This document shows positions 52,185 to 60,941 of a stretch of 64,000 nucleotides of DNA, piece after piece. The DNA is from Pedobacter steynii (lineage in GTDB: Bacteria > Bacteroidota > Bacteroidia > Sphingobacteriales > Sphingobacteriaceae): contig NZ_CP017141.1 in NCBI RefSeq assembly GCF_001721645.1, positions 186,001 through 250,000 of the forward strand, written 5' to 3'. Position numbers and translations under genes: made by a program. The number at the start of each line of letters is the position of its first letter. Positions within the stretch are counted from its first letter, which is position 1. The notes beneath the pieces were generated by a model that was not told where the DNA came from, did not search any database, and saw only the letters and a list, made by a program, of their open reading frames with translations.

Positions 52185-52868
52185 CTACTTTTTCTTAGGT
52201 GTAGTCAATACAAAATCCTTCAAATAAAAGGGTTCAAAATACGCAACATCTTCAAAATTACCAGCTTGAAAAGCTTTCAGAGCCAGACGGCTCATATTGG
52301 CTGCAGAGTTAAAATTTGATTCCGAAAAGCTGGCATGTTCATGATTCAGTACCTCGCGGCATTTTTCGGCCCCATCTCCTATGAAAGTAATGGTATGATC
52401 CGTCAATAAGCCTTCGAAGCTCTGCTCATCAATAATTTTTGCTTCTATGGGAGAAATATGCTTTAGCTGATCATCAAACACGGCAGTAAACACTTCCATT
52501 CTTCTGGCGTCAATCATGGAACAGATCAGCCCCTTGTTCTCCGGCTGTTGTGTTGCAAAACCTTCAGCCATCATCTGCAAGGTATCTATCGCAATCAGTG
52601 GCTTGTCTAAAGCAAAACAAAGCCCTTTAGCCGTAGAAACCCCAATTCTCAAACCCGTATAGGAACCCGGGCCCTTACTCACCGCAACAGCATCCAGTTC
52701 TTCATACTTTAAGCCTGCACTATCCATTACAGATTTAATGAATAAAGTCAGACTGCCTGCATGAATATTGCTGGCCATTTCTTCTTTCAAAGCAATGGTT
52801 TTCCCATCCTGTGAGATGGCAGCAGAACAAACTTGTGTGGCAGTTTCGATTTGGAGAATAGTGATCAT
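52185..52868 (-). CDS. tsaB: tRNA threonylcarbamoyladenosine biosynthesis protein TsaB
   Basis: 227 residues. It is the pseudo-ASKHA partner of TsaD that is needed for t6A modification of tRNA. Typical pieces are ILQIETATQVCSAAISQDGK, AVSKGPGSYTGLRIGVSTAK and CSMIDARRMEVFTAVF. It forms the last gene of the rpmH-rnpA-yidD-tsaB cluster, 23 bp after yidD. Confidence 0.93.
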   Translation of the reverse strand: MITILQIETATQVCSAAISQDGKTIALKEEMASNIHAGSLTLFIKSVMDSAGLKYEELDAVAVSKGPGSYTGLRIGVSTAKGLCFALDKPLIAIDTLQMMAEGFATQQPENKGLICSMIDARRMEVFTAVFDDQLKHISPIEAKIIDEQSFEGLLTDHTITFIGDGAEKCREVLNHEHASFSESNFNSAANMSRLALKAFQAGNFEDVAYFEPFYLKDFVLTTPKKK

Positions 52869-52891
52869 CAGATAAAATTAAATACTTAGAC

Positions 52892-53125
52892 TTAGGGAAC
52901 AGGATCATGTCCATGTCTACCCCATGGGTGACAACTTCCGATCCGCTTCAAAGTTAACCATCCTCCTTTAAAAGGACCATGCTTTTTTATGGCTTCTATT
53001 CCATATTGAGAACAGGTGGGGGTAAAACGGCAATTGGCACCCAACAAAGGCGACAAAAGCAGCTGATAAGCTTTAATCAGCAGCAGAAAGAACCAGCTAA
53101 TGCACTGCTTAACTACCCTGATCAT
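52892..53125 (-). CDS. yidD: Membrane protein insertion efficiency factor
   Basis: 77 residues. It is a small amphipathic membrane-associated protein assisting YidC. Signature: [33 protein letters not shown], and the [12 protein letters not shown] end. It overlaps the rnpA stop by 17 bases, the usual rnpA-yidD arrangement. Confidence 0.95.
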   Translation of the reverse strand: MIRVVKQCISWFFLLLIKAYQLLLSPLLGANCRFTPTCSQYGIEAIKKHGPFKGGWLTLKRIGSCHPWGRHGHDPVP

Positions 53126-53504
53126 TGTTGATGCTGCTAATCAGTCGTTTTAAAGCACTATCCATCTTTTTCTCCATGAATGAGAACTCGTAGATTTTCT
53201 TTCCGACAAACTGTAGAGAAAAAATAAGCAACTGTTCCTGCTCCTGCAATGCAGGATAAAGTCCGGTTTGTTTTTGCACGCGATAAACCTCACGGCTCCT
53301 TCTTTTGATCAGGTTCCTGTCTACCGCTTTTTTGAAGCGCTTCTTGGAAACATTGATCACTACCTGAGCAGGAAAGCGATGAGGTGTATCTACAAAAAGA
53401 TAAGAAATGCGAAATGGATATAATAAAAAAGAAGAACCGTCTTTAAATAGCAGATCTAATAATTTTCTACTACATAACCGTTCTTCTTTATTAAATGTGT
53501 TCAT
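53109..53504 (-). CDS. rnpA: Ribonuclease P protein component
   Basis: About 131 residues from ATG at 53504; a longer frame starts 14 residues upstream but the family begins near [19 protein letters not shown]. The RNA-binding signature is [20 protein letters not shown] followed by [13 protein letters not shown]. It binds RNase P RNA to mature tRNA 5' ends. It lies 64 bp after rpmH, as in most bacteria. Confidence 0.94.
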   Translation of the reverse strand: MNTFNKEERLCSRKLLDLLFKDGSSFLLYPFRISYLFVDTPHRFPAQVVINVSKKRFKKAVDRNLIKRRSREVYRVQKQTGLYPALQEQEQLLIFSLQFVGKKIYEFSFMEKKMDSALKRLISSINNDQGS

Positions 53505-53567
53505 GTTTTTGATCGCAAATTTGCAGATATTGTGATCTGCTAACACTTATTGTGCTGCAATCAAAAA

Positions 53568-53726
53568 TTATGCTTTGTGACGACGTTCGTCTGAAACTGA
53601 TAGTTTTCTTCTTCCTTTTGCACGACGAGAAGCTAATACTCTTCTACCGTTTGCTGTAGCCATTCTTTCGCGGAAGCCGTGTTTGTTTCTTCTCTTTCTT
53701 TGCGAAGGTTGGAATGTTCTTTTCAT
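53568..53726 (-). CDS. rpmH: Ribosomal protein L34
   Basis: 52 residues from ATG at 53726 to TAA at 53568. The sequence is typical L34: [40 protein letters not shown] and the tail [12 protein letters not shown]. The gene is short and is missed by length filters. It heads the rpmH-rnpA-yidD-tsaB unit and has a strong promoter at 53768-53799. The usual neighbour dnaA is not nearby. Confidence 0.97.
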   Translation of the reverse strand: MKRTFQPSQRKRRNKHGFRERMATANGRRVLASRRAKGRRKLSVSDERRHKA

Positions 53727-53767
53727 AACTGTATTATATCTTAGACTATTTTTTTAAATAAGAGGTG

Positions 53768-53799
53768 CAAATATAGCGTGATTTTTATTTAATTGCAAA
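53768..53799 (-). promoter_or_regulatory. Promoter of rpmH
   Basis: On the minus strand TTTG (53799-53796) is followed after 20 bp by TATATTTG (53775-53768). It fits the Bacteroidota consensus at both boxes; the leader is about 40 nt. Confidence 0.72.
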
Positions 53800-53834
53800 T
53801 AGAATTAAAGGTAGTTTTCTTTTTTCTTCAATTC

Positions 53835-54572
53835 TTACATGCCAAGCGCTGCTTTAAGCTTAATATAACCCGTTTTACTAACCGGTAGCCATATTTCAGA
53901 TTTCAGCAATACAATATAACTATCTTTTTCTTTTAGCTCTATTTTTGTCACCTGGGCCAAATTTATGATATATGAACGATGAATGCGAATAAATTGAGAA
54001 GATTCTAAAGTCTGTTCAAAAAAACTCATCGTCTTATTTTTGTGAAAGATCCCTTCTGTAGTACTCAGTTTCACATAGTCGTCATCGGCCTCTAAATAAT
54101 GAATGTCGGTCACCGCAATAATTTTAATCACCCCATTCTTCTTCACCACCACCCTATTGTTCTGTGCCGGATTAAGCGCAGCAGAATCCAGCAGTTCCTG
54201 TGTACTGCTATCCCCGTTATTGAGTCTGGCCGGCAATTTCTGTATGGCCTGATCAAACCTGCTTTTTTCTATGGGTTTCAGCAGATAATCTACTGCATTT
54301 ACTTCAAAAGCTTTAATTGCATATTCATCAAAAGCTGTAGTAAAGATCACTGCCGGGTGTTTATCTACCAGCTCCAGCATTTCAAAGCCATTAATCTTAG
54401 GCATTTGAATGTCCAGAAATATAAAATCAGGCTGATGCTGCGTAATGGCCTTAATGCCTTCAAATCCGTCATTGCATTCTGCAACAATCTCAATATCTGG
54501 AAAACTGCTTAAATAATATTTTACCACATCCCGGGCAAGAGATTCATCATCTATTAGTATCGTTCTCATCAT
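53835..54572 (-). CDS. LytTR-family response regulator
   Basis: 245 residues. Receiver domain: TILIDDESLARDVVKYYL, phospho-acceptor in FIFLDIQMPKINGFEML, conserved Lys in DYLLKPIEKS. LytTR domain: DIHYLEADDDYVKLSTTEG, QFIRIHRSYIINLAQVTK. The ATG overlaps the kinase stop (ATGA), and the gene ends the four-gene operon. Its target is probably the envelope-response operon itself. Confidence 0.92.
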   Translation of the reverse strand: MMRTILIDDESLARDVVKYYLSSFPDIEIVAECNDGFEGIKAITQHQPDFIFLDIQMPKINGFEMLELVDKHPAVIFTTAFDEYAIKAFEVNAVDYLLKPIEKSRFDQAIQKLPARLNNGDSSTQELLDSAALNPAQNNRVVVKKNGVIKIIAVTDIHYLEADDDYVKLSTTEGIFHKNKTMSFFEQTLESSQFIRIHRSYIINLAQVTKIELKEKDSYIVLLKSEIWLPVSKTGYIKLKAALGM

Positions 54573-55612
54573 TGTTTCTGAGGTATTTTAAGCGTGGTTA
54601 TAAACATATTTTCTTCCGTGGCCCTGGTTTGTAATAATTTCTCATCTCCAAACAACAAATATAACCTCCTTTTTATGGCGGTCAATCCAAATCCGGTTCC
54701 TCCGGTAGCTTTCATTTCCGGATCAAATGGATTTTGAACCGTCACTTCCAGCATGTTGTTCTCCACTGTTACCAGAATGGAAATGGTAATTGCAGCAGAG
54801 GTATTGTACAAACCGAATTTGATTGCATTCTCTACAATGGGTTGCAACAAAGTTCCCGGAAGGCATAAATTTAGAGTTTCTTCTTCAACTTTCGCATCAA
54901 TATTTAAACGATGACTAAAGCGTACTTTTTCAATATCCAGGTATAGCTGGATGTACTCCATCTCCTCTCCTACATTTACCCAGATATCATCATCTCTTTT
55001 TAAGGTACCCCGCAGAAAGGAAGCCAGCTTCATGATCATTGTACCCGCTTCCTGAGGATTCATAATCGTCAGGGCATACACAGAATTCAGACTGTTAAAG
55101 AGGAAATGCGGCTGTAACTGATGCCTCAGTTTATTCAACTCAGCCTCTTTTGATAAGTTTTGCGCAGTTAACAAACGCTCCTGGGTAGCAGATTGCTCTT
55201 CCAGACGATACCATAAAATATTGGCCAGGGCGCACCAGGCTAAGAAAATGAAGACGATGATGAACCGCAGGATTAGTGACAACTGCAGGAAGCTTCTGTA
55301 AGTAGGCTCGTCTGCAAATAAATAGCTCAGTGCAACATTGCTGGTGAAGGTAATCAGACCTGCCAGCATTAAAGTAAGCACCAGTATAAAGAGAATGGTT
55401 TCGTTTTTTGGCTGATAATAGCCCAGCATATTACTCAATATCATACAGGCCATAGCAAGCAGGCTATTGGTGATCAGACTATCCGCAGCAGAGATGAACC
55501 AGTTAAAATTTAAGGTAAAATAAAAAAGCAGAATAAACACAGCAGCCCAGGCCATAAATATGGCCGTGGCAAATCGTTGAATATTCTTATTGGCAAGCGG
55601 TCTGTTGGTCAA
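54569..55612 (-). CDS. LytS/YpdA-type sensor histidine kinase
   Basis: 347 residues with four to five N-terminal membrane helices (FATAIFMAWAAVFILLFYFT and similar) and no large extracytoplasmic domain. A short coiled coil precedes the kinase region: LNKLRHQLQPHFLFNSLNSV (phospho-accepting His in QPHFLFN), then LLQPIVENAIKFGLY and GTGFGLTAIKRRLYLLFG. Start taken as TTG at 55612, eight bases after the DUF4288 gene; the first in-frame ATG lies at 55555 inside the first helix. Partner of the LytTR regulator. Confidence 0.88.
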   Translation of the reverse strand: MTNRPLANKNIQRFATAIFMAWAAVFILLFYFTLNFNWFISAADSLITNSLLAMACMILSNMLGYYQPKNETILFILVLTLMLAGLITFTSNVALSYLFADEPTYRSFLQLSLILRFIIVFIFLAWCALANILWYRLEEQSATQERLLTAQNLSKEAELNKLRHQLQPHFLFNSLNSVYALTIMNPQEAGTMIMKLASFLRGTLKRDDDIWVNVGEEMEYIQLYLDIEKVRFSHRLNIDAKVEEETLNLCLPGTLLQPIVENAIKFGLYNTSAAITISILVTVENNMLEVTVQNPFDPEMKATGGTGFGLTAIKRRLYLLFGDEKLLQTRATEENMFITTLKIPQKQ

Positions 55613-55619
55613 AATAATT

Positions 55620-55973
55620 TTAATTAGGATTCTCTATGTATATACTTTGATGCAGAAACGCCTCCCGACGTTTCAGTTCATCTAAAAAAACAACCATATC
55701 TTTTGGCTCATGCAATACAGAGCCGACCTCAGAGCCATGTCCGGGAGGTTCTATCTCATACAAATCAGCGATACATATGAACTCCCACTTTACCAGTTCT
55801 CCATTACAATTGCGGAATGGACGGTGAAAGTTTTCAGATTGCCCTTCTCCTTTCTGAAGGGCATCCTGAGCATCTACAGCTTGAATCAGCCGCAATTGTT
55901 CATCAAACTGAGAGGCATAATTTCCATCTCCGCTGATGATCTGAAAAATATATCTTAGCACAAACCATTTCAT
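55620..55973 (-). CDS. DUF4288-family small protein
   Basis: 117 residues. It begins MKWFVLRYIFQIISGDGNYA, with SQFDEQLRLIQAVDAQDALQ and a GELVKWEFICIADLYEI strand pair, features of DUF4288. Function is unknown. It sits between the LiaF-like gene (12-bp gap) and the sensor kinase, clearly in one transcription unit. Confidence 0.8.
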   Translation of the reverse strand: MKWFVLRYIFQIISGDGNYASQFDEQLRLIQAVDAQDALQKGEGQSENFHRPFRNCNGELVKWEFICIADLYEIEPPGHGSEVGSVLHEPKDMVVFLDELKRREAFLHQSIYIENPN

Positions 55974-55984
55974 CGGTATTCATT

Positions 55985-56764
55985 TTAAAAGTTCCGGATC
56001 TCTACCCCACCGAATAAAGCGATCCCTGTGATTTTAATAATTTTATCAGCCCCGTCGGATACAATTACCGGCCCTCTCTTATCCTCCATTCCACCAAAAA
56101 CGGCCGTTACCTCTGATTTTACAATCCAGCTGGAGGGAATAATAATTTTGATTCCACCGAAAACAGCCACCACTTCTATCGCAATACTTCCTTCAAAATC
56201 AGCCTGGGTAAGGTTTAAGTTACAACCTCCAAAAACGGCAACGACTTCACCACCTTTAAAGTTCTTGGAATAGATATTATGATCAGCTCCCCCAAAAACA
56301 CTTACTGCGTCTACAAGATCATTCTCATCTGTCCATTGCCCCTTTTTTGTTTCATCAGTTGCAGATGGAACATCTTCAGTTTCCGTAAAATCAAAGCTAT
56401 TCCCGAAACTGGCGTGTTTTCTCTTCCACTTTTCATAATTAGACCCTTTTCCCTTAGGCTTCAGAATCAGGAACAGCCCCACGATTATGAATCCGAAAGC
56501 AAAAAAATACTTGGACAGGTCAAAATCCACCATATCCCTCATCGTAAAGTAACCACCTATCAATACCATGATCAGCCAGCCCGCGCCATCAAAATTCCGC
56601 TTATAACCAACCAACAGCCCGATCGCGATCAATAAAGTATGCCAGCTCAGTATCCAGTGAGGAATTTCAATACCCACATTTCTCAAAAGGAACACCAAAC
56701 CAATCAGGAGGAGAATTAAACCACTCCATATTCTGTTGTTCTTACAATCTTTCCACTTTTCCAT
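55985..56764 (-). CDS. LiaF-like transmembrane protein (DUF5668 plus cell-wall-stress response domain)
   Basis: 259 residues. Four membrane helices in the first 110 residues (LILLLIGLVFLLRNVGIEI, LLIAIGLLVGYKR, WLIMVLIGGYFTM, FGFIIVGLFLIL) form the DUF5668-type anchor. The C-terminal half is a beta-helix-like LiaF domain with repeated VFGG tetrads (five times, spaced about 22-27 residues). In Firmicutes LiaF restrains the LiaRS system; the order here, LiaF-like/DUF4288/LytS-type/LytTR, suggests an analogous envelope sensor. First gene of the operon. Confidence 0.85.
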   Translation of the reverse strand: MEKWKDCKNNRIWSGLILLLIGLVFLLRNVGIEIPHWILSWHTLLIAIGLLVGYKRNFDGAGWLIMVLIGGYFTMRDMVDFDLSKYFFAFGFIIVGLFLILKPKGKGSNYEKWKRKHASFGNSFDFTETEDVPSATDETKKGQWTDENDLVDAVSVFGGADHNIYSKNFKGGEVVAVFGGCNLNLTQADFEGSIAIEVVAVFGGIKIIIPSSWIVKSEVTAVFGGMEDKRGPVIVSDGADKIIKITGIALFGGVEIRNF

Positions 56765-56855
56765 TTTCTTATATTTTCAATATCACCTATTTGTTCATTT
56801 GTGTTGAAAGCTCCACATGCTGATCTTTTATATAATCTGTTGACCTTTCTATAAT

Positions 56856-56886
56856 CAAATGTATAGAGCCTGACTGCATTTACAAA
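56856..56886 (-). promoter_or_regulatory. Promoter of the LiaF-like/LytS/LytTR operon
   Basis: On the minus strand TTTG (56886-56883) is followed after 19 bp by TACATTTG (56863-56856). The leader is about 85 nt. Confidence 0.7.
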
Positions 56887-56999
56887 CAAGAACGGCTCCG
56901 GAAGAGGCCAATAGTCGGTAAACTCCTATTTTTAATCGGTAAAAATTATCCGTTAATTTGAATTCCTAACTATTTATCCGCAAAATCCGCAACCCAATC

Positions 57000-57869
57000 A
57001 TGAAGAAATTACTGATCGCCTTACTTTTATCATTCCCCCTGATTACACTTGGACAATCCGGGGAACAGCATTTCAAAATATATGATGTAAAAAAACAAGG
57101 GATCATCAATCTGGATGAGTTGGTTGCTCAGATGAAAGACATCGACATTCTCTTTTTCGGAGAAGAACATAATGATTCTATTGGTCATATCCTGGAATTT
57201 GAATTGTTAAAAAAAATAAAGACCACTTATCCTAAAACTGCACTGACCCTGGAAATGTTCCATACCGATACCCAGCCGGTAATCAATGAATATCTGGCAG
57301 GCGTCATTTCAGAAAAGAATTTTATTAAAGAAGCAAGGGCATGGAATAATTATAAAGACTATCGGCCAATGATCGAATTCGCCAAAACCAACCAGGTTCC
57401 TGTTATTGGTGGAAATGCTGCTGCAAGATATAGTAATGCAGTCACTAAGTCTGGTCTGGAAGCTTTAAGGGGGTTTCCGGAAGCCTCCCGGCCTTTCCTT
57501 CCCCCGCTTCCTGTGGATACCGCCACCGGCAGATATTATGATAAATTTATAGAAACCCTCGGCGGCCATAATATGGGCAATATGAAGATTTATCAGACGC
57601 AGAACCTTTGGGATGCAGCCATGTCCTGGTCAATCGTCAAATATTACAAAGCCAATAAGGGAGTTAAGATTTTTCAGGTCAACGGACGTTTTCATAGCGA
57701 TGAGAAACTGGGAACACTGGCAAAATTAAAACAACACCTGCCTAAGCTTAAAATTGCTAATATTTCCTGCTTTTCAGGAGATGACTTTGGCAACCCTGAC
57801 TGGCATAAACATCAGCACCTTGCCGACTATATTATCCTTACTGACCCCGGGATCAAAAGAACTTTCTAA
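57000..57869 (+). CDS. ChaN-family (heme-binding lipoprotein-like) exported protein
   Basis: 289 residues with a signal peptide (MKKLLIALLLSFPLITLGQ). It matches the Cofac_haem_bdg/ChaN family: DIDILFFGEEHNDSIGHILE (the GExH motif), LTLEMFHTDTQPVINEYLAG, and NLWDAAMSWSIVKYY. Family members bind heme; here no lipobox Cys follows the signal, so it is probably soluble in the periplasm. Alone between a divergent LiaF-like operon and the convergent mscL. Confidence 0.85.
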   Translation: MKKLLIALLLSFPLITLGQSGEQHFKIYDVKKQGIINLDELVAQMKDIDILFFGEEHNDSIGHILEFELLKKIKTTYPKTALTLEMFHTDTQPVINEYLAGVISEKNFIKEARAWNNYKDYRPMIEFAKTNQVPVIGGNAAARYSNAVTKSGLEALRGFPEASRPFLPPLPVDTATGRYYDKFIETLGGHNMGNMKIYQTQNLWDAAMSWSIVKYYKANKGVKIFQVNGRFHSDEKLGTLAKLKQHLPKLKIANISCFSGDDFGNPDWHKHQHLADYIILTDPGIKRTF

Positions 57870-57906
57870 CGGGTCTGCACATCGTTTATCCAATCAGCAG
57901 ATACAA

Positions 57907-57948
57907 AAAAGGGCTTTAAGAAAATGATCATTTTCTTAAAGCCCTTTT
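57907..57948. terminator. Bidirectional terminator, 42-bp perfect palindrome
   Basis: Positions 57907-57927 are the exact complement of 57928-57948 (half AAAAGGGCTTTAAGAAAATGA). It lies between convergent genes and has T-rich ends on both strands, so it can stop transcription from either side. Confidence 0.85.
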
Positions 57949-57965
57949 GATTTCTTAAGACCTGG

Positions 57966-58409
57966 TTATTTGCTTTTCAGCAAATCGCGTATTTCTGTAA
58001 GTAACACCTGATCCTGTGTTGGCGGAACCACTGCAGGAGCTGCTTCTTCTTGTTTTCTTTTCATTTTGTTGATTGCTTTCACCATCAGGAAGATGATAAA
58101 GGCTAAAATGAAGAAATTGATCACTTCTGTTACGAAGTTACCCCATGCAAATACAGGACCTATTTTCCTTGCATCTTCCAGAGAAGCAGTTGGATTAGAT
58201 TCTACAAATTGCCTTACTTTTTCACTTAATGGCAGATAAAAATTCACGAAACCCTTATCTCCGATCAATAAGCTAACAGGAGGCATGATCAAATCATTCA
58301 CTAAAGAGGTCACAATCTTACCGAATGCACCTCCAATAATCACACCGACAGCCAGGTCAATCACGTTCCCCTTGACTGCAAATTCTTTAAATTCTTTTAC
58401 AAAACTCAT
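57966..58409 (-). CDS. mscL: Large-conductance mechanosensitive channel
   Basis: 147 residues. Helix 1 is [20 protein letters not shown], with the [11 protein letters not shown] linker; helix 2 is [20 protein letters not shown]. The cytoplasmic helix is [12 protein letters not shown]. It releases solutes on hypo-osmotic shock. Standard length. Confidence 0.95.
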   Translation of the reverse strand: MSFVKEFKEFAVKGNVIDLAVGVIIGGAFGKIVTSLVNDLIMPPVSLLIGDKGFVNFYLPLSEKVRQFVESNPTASLEDARKIGPVFAWGNFVTEVINFFILAFIIFLMVKAINKMKRKQEEAAPAVVPPTQDQVLLTEIRDLLKSK

Positions 58410-58752
58410 AAGTAGTATTAGTTTTAGTTTTTAAACATCGTAATAAAAGTATAAACTTTATTTTTAAAACAAGGCATTAATCCGGCTATTGCCCCCATTT
58501 TTTTAGCGGGACTAAACAAACCTGGTGGCAATTCAACCCGGAAAGGTGCTCCTTAACCAGAAAAAAAACAAGCAGTTAACCAAAGTATTCCCAGTGCTTA
58601 AAAGCATGCCTGCCAATCAGCTAAAAATCAGTTAAACCGATTTCCTCAGTTATTCTGGTTTACCAAAAACACAATAATACTTGTCGGGATAGTTTATATC
58701 TAAACCAAATTCGTATTTTTGGAGCGGGTACACAATACCGATTTTATAAAAC
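58410..58752. other. Gene-free stretch upstream of rpoN
   Basis: About 340 bp between the divergent mscL and rpoN with no credible gene. A -7 promoter box TATTTTTG for rpoN is at 58714-58721, about 30 bp before the ATG. Otherwise nothing is seen. Confidence 0.55.
58714..58721 (+). promoter_or_regulatory. -7 promoter box of rpoN
   Basis: TATTTTTG fits TAnnTTTG. A TTTA at 58693-58696, 17 bp upstream, may be a weak -33 element. Confidence 0.45.
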
Positions 58753-60222
58753 ATGCTTAAACAACATCTACAACAAAAACTACTTCAGAAGCTTTCTCCA
58801 CAGCAAATTCAATTTATAAAATTGCTGCAAGTACCTACAGTTGCATTAGATACCCGTATAAAAGAAGAATTAGAAGAAAATCCGGCACTTGAAGATCCCA
58901 GCCTGATGATCGCTGATGAACCAAAAGGAGAATATGATGATCTGAATGATACTCCGGATGATTTTGATGCTGGTGCTAAGGAAGAGAATACAGATGAGTT
59001 TAATGTAGATGATTATTTACAGGACGATACGCAAAATGATTACAGTACCTCCTATAATAATGATGATGACGAAGAAAAGAAAGAAACTCCGATTGCTATT
59101 GAGAGTACCTTTTTTGAGAGCTTACAGGAACAACTGGATTTAGTTCCATTGTCTGATCAGGATTTCATCATCGGAAAGCAGATTATCGGAAGTTTAGATG
59201 ATGATGGCTACCTGCGGAGACCGGTTACCTCCATGATCGATGACCTTGCCTTCTCCCAAAATGCGATGGTTGAAGAAGAGGATGTGCTGGAAATGCTTAA
59301 AGTGATCCAAAGTTTTGATCCTCCGGGAATTGCGGCAAGGGACCTTCAGGAATGCCTGACACTCCAGCTAAAACGCAAAGATCCTGCAAATCCGATCATA
59401 CAGAAAGCCATTGTGATCGTAGAAAATTACCTGGATGAATTTACCAGAAAACACTACGATAAACTGGAAAAATCATTGGGACTGAACAGTGATGACCTCA
59501 AAGAAATTATTGCGGAAATACTCAGGTTAAACCCAAAACCGGGAGATTCCAATCAGGTGACCACCAAACAATTGCAGGTCATCCCTGATTTTCATGTTTC
59601 CAACAATGACGGAACATTAATTCTGACACTCAATTCAAAAAACGCTCCTGAACTCCGGGTCAGCCGTTCTTATATCGATATGTTTGACCACTATGATAAA
59701 GCTGCCCAGAAAGATAAAAAACTAAAAGAAGCAGTACAGTTTGTCAAACAAAAACTCGATTCTGCAAAATGGTTTATTGACGCCATCAAGCAAAGACAGC
59801 AAACCTTATTAAAGACCATGAATGCCATCATGCAATACCAGTATGAATACCTGCTTACTGGTGATGAGCGTAAAATGCGCCCCATGATCTTAAAAGATAT
59901 TGCAGATAAAATTGATATGGATATCTCTACCGTTTCCAGGGTAGCGAACTCTAAATATGTGCAGACAGAATTTGGAACGTTCCTGTTGAAATCGTTCTTC
60001 TCTGAAGCCATTCAAACCGAAAGTGGTGAAGAAGTATCCAATAAAGAGGTTAAGAAAATTCTGGAAGACTGTATCGGCAACGAAGATAAACGTAAGCCGC
60101 TGGCAGATGAAAAACTAACAGAAATCCTCAAAGAGCAAGGTTACAATATCGCCAGAAGAACAGTTGCAAAATACAGGGAGCAGATGAACATTCCTGTTGC
60201 ACGCTTAAGAAAAGAATTATAG
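58753..60222 (+). CDS. rpoN: RNA polymerase sigma-54 factor
   Basis: 489 residues. Region I is Gln/Leu-rich (LKQHLQQKLLQKLSPQQIQF). Region II is strongly acidic (about residues 55-120: NTDEFNVDDYLQDDTQND). The core-binding part follows (FDPPGIAARDLQECLTLQL), then the HTH region near MDISTVSRVANSKYVQTEFG and the RpoN box ARRTVAKYREQMNIPVARLR near the C-terminus. It recognises -24/-12 promoters and needs AAA+ activators, none of which are in the window. Confidence 0.97.
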   Translation: MLKQHLQQKLLQKLSPQQIQFIKLLQVPTVALDTRIKEELEENPALEDPSLMIADEPKGEYDDLNDTPDDFDAGAKEENTDEFNVDDYLQDDTQNDYSTSYNNDDDEEKKETPIAIESTFFESLQEQLDLVPLSDQDFIIGKQIIGSLDDDGYLRRPVTSMIDDLAFSQNAMVEEEDVLEMLKVIQSFDPPGIAARDLQECLTLQLKRKDPANPIIQKAIVIVENYLDEFTRKHYDKLEKSLGLNSDDLKEIIAEILRLNPKPGDSNQVTTKQLQVIPDFHVSNNDGTLILTLNSKNAPELRVSRSYIDMFDHYDKAAQKDKKLKEAVQFVKQKLDSAKWFIDAIKQRQQTLLKTMNAIMQYQYEYLLTGDERKMRPMILKDIADKIDMDISTVSRVANSKYVQTEFGTFLLKSFFSEAIQTESGEEVSNKEVKKILEDCIGNEDKRKPLADEKLTEILKEQGYNIARRTVAKYREQMNIPVARLRKEL

Positions 60223-60240
60223 GCTCCGGCCTCATTGCAT

Positions 60241-60293
60241 CATGGTTTCCTTCTTTAATTATTCCTGTTAAGGAAGCCATGGTCTTTTTTATT
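60241..60293 (+). terminator. Rho-independent terminator of rpoN
   Basis: A 12-bp stem CATGGTTTCCTT (60241-60252) / AAGGAAGCCATG (60270-60281) with one G-U pair and an 18-nt loop, followed by a T-run. Confidence 0.8.
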
Positions 60294-60307
60294 CCTGTCA
60301 CAGCCGA

Positions 60308-60775
60308 TCAGCTATCCAGGTTCCCCCTCAATAAATCTTCAAGTTTTTTATTTGCTTCAATCAGGCTCGCTGTCAGGTCTTTATTCTCTTTTCTAAGCAT
60401 ATAAAGTTCAAATGCCTTCTCAATGTTAATCCTCAGGTCATCTTCCATCCAGGGCTTTTGAATATAGCGGTAAACCTGACCTTTATTAATGGCGTCAATA
60501 ACCGCATTAATATCTGCATAGCCGGTAAGCAAAATGCGGATAGGGTCCGGAAAATCAGGAATAACAGATTCCAGAAATTCAATCCCTGTAGTAACCGGCA
60601 TTCTTTGATCGGTAACGATCACATGAATATCTTCTGACTCTAAAACCTGTCTGCCCTCTACCGCTGAGTTGGCCGTAAAAACATTAAACTTACGTCTGAA
60701 ACTAGCTTTGAAAGCGTTTAGGTTATGGACCTCATCATCAACATAGAGAACGTTTGCAGAAGTGTCAGAATTCAT
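60308..60775 (-). CDS. Stand-alone response-regulator receiver protein
   Basis: About 155 residues from ATG at 60775 (an upstream extension is not conserved in its neighbour). Receiver domain: ANVLYVDDEVHNLNAFKASF (acidic pair), phospho-acceptor Asp in VIVTDQRMPVTTGIEFLES, LLTGYADINAVIDAINKGQV and the Lys in YRYIQKPWMEDDL. This receiver type precedes HD-GYP outputs elsewhere. Here only a C-terminal coiled coil follows (ENKDLTASLIEANKKLEDLL), so there is no evident output domain. It is highly similar to the next gene's product. Confidence 0.9.
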   Translation of the reverse strand: MNSDTSANVLYVDDEVHNLNAFKASFRRKFNVFTANSAVEGRQVLESEDIHVIVTDQRMPVTTGIEFLESVIPDFPDPIRILLTGYADINAVIDAINKGQVYRYIQKPWMEDDLRINIEKAFELYMLRKENKDLTASLIEANKKLEDLLRGNLDS

Positions 60776-60941
60776 AGAATTTAGCCTTTTTTTTGTTAAA
60801 TATATTTGAATTATTATGAACAAAAAAACTATTTAATGAGAAAAATCTCAACGGATTTATTTCTTAAATAATTACACTAAAACGTATTAAAATGTTATTA
60901 AAGCACCTTAAAATAAAGAAATCATCAAAAAAATACTTAAG

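Noticed and set aside
53508..53570. tmRNA or RNase P RNA gene near smpB or rnpA
   Set aside because: No tRNA-like ends or conserved RNase P helices were seen in the spacers around smpB and rnpA, which are also too short.
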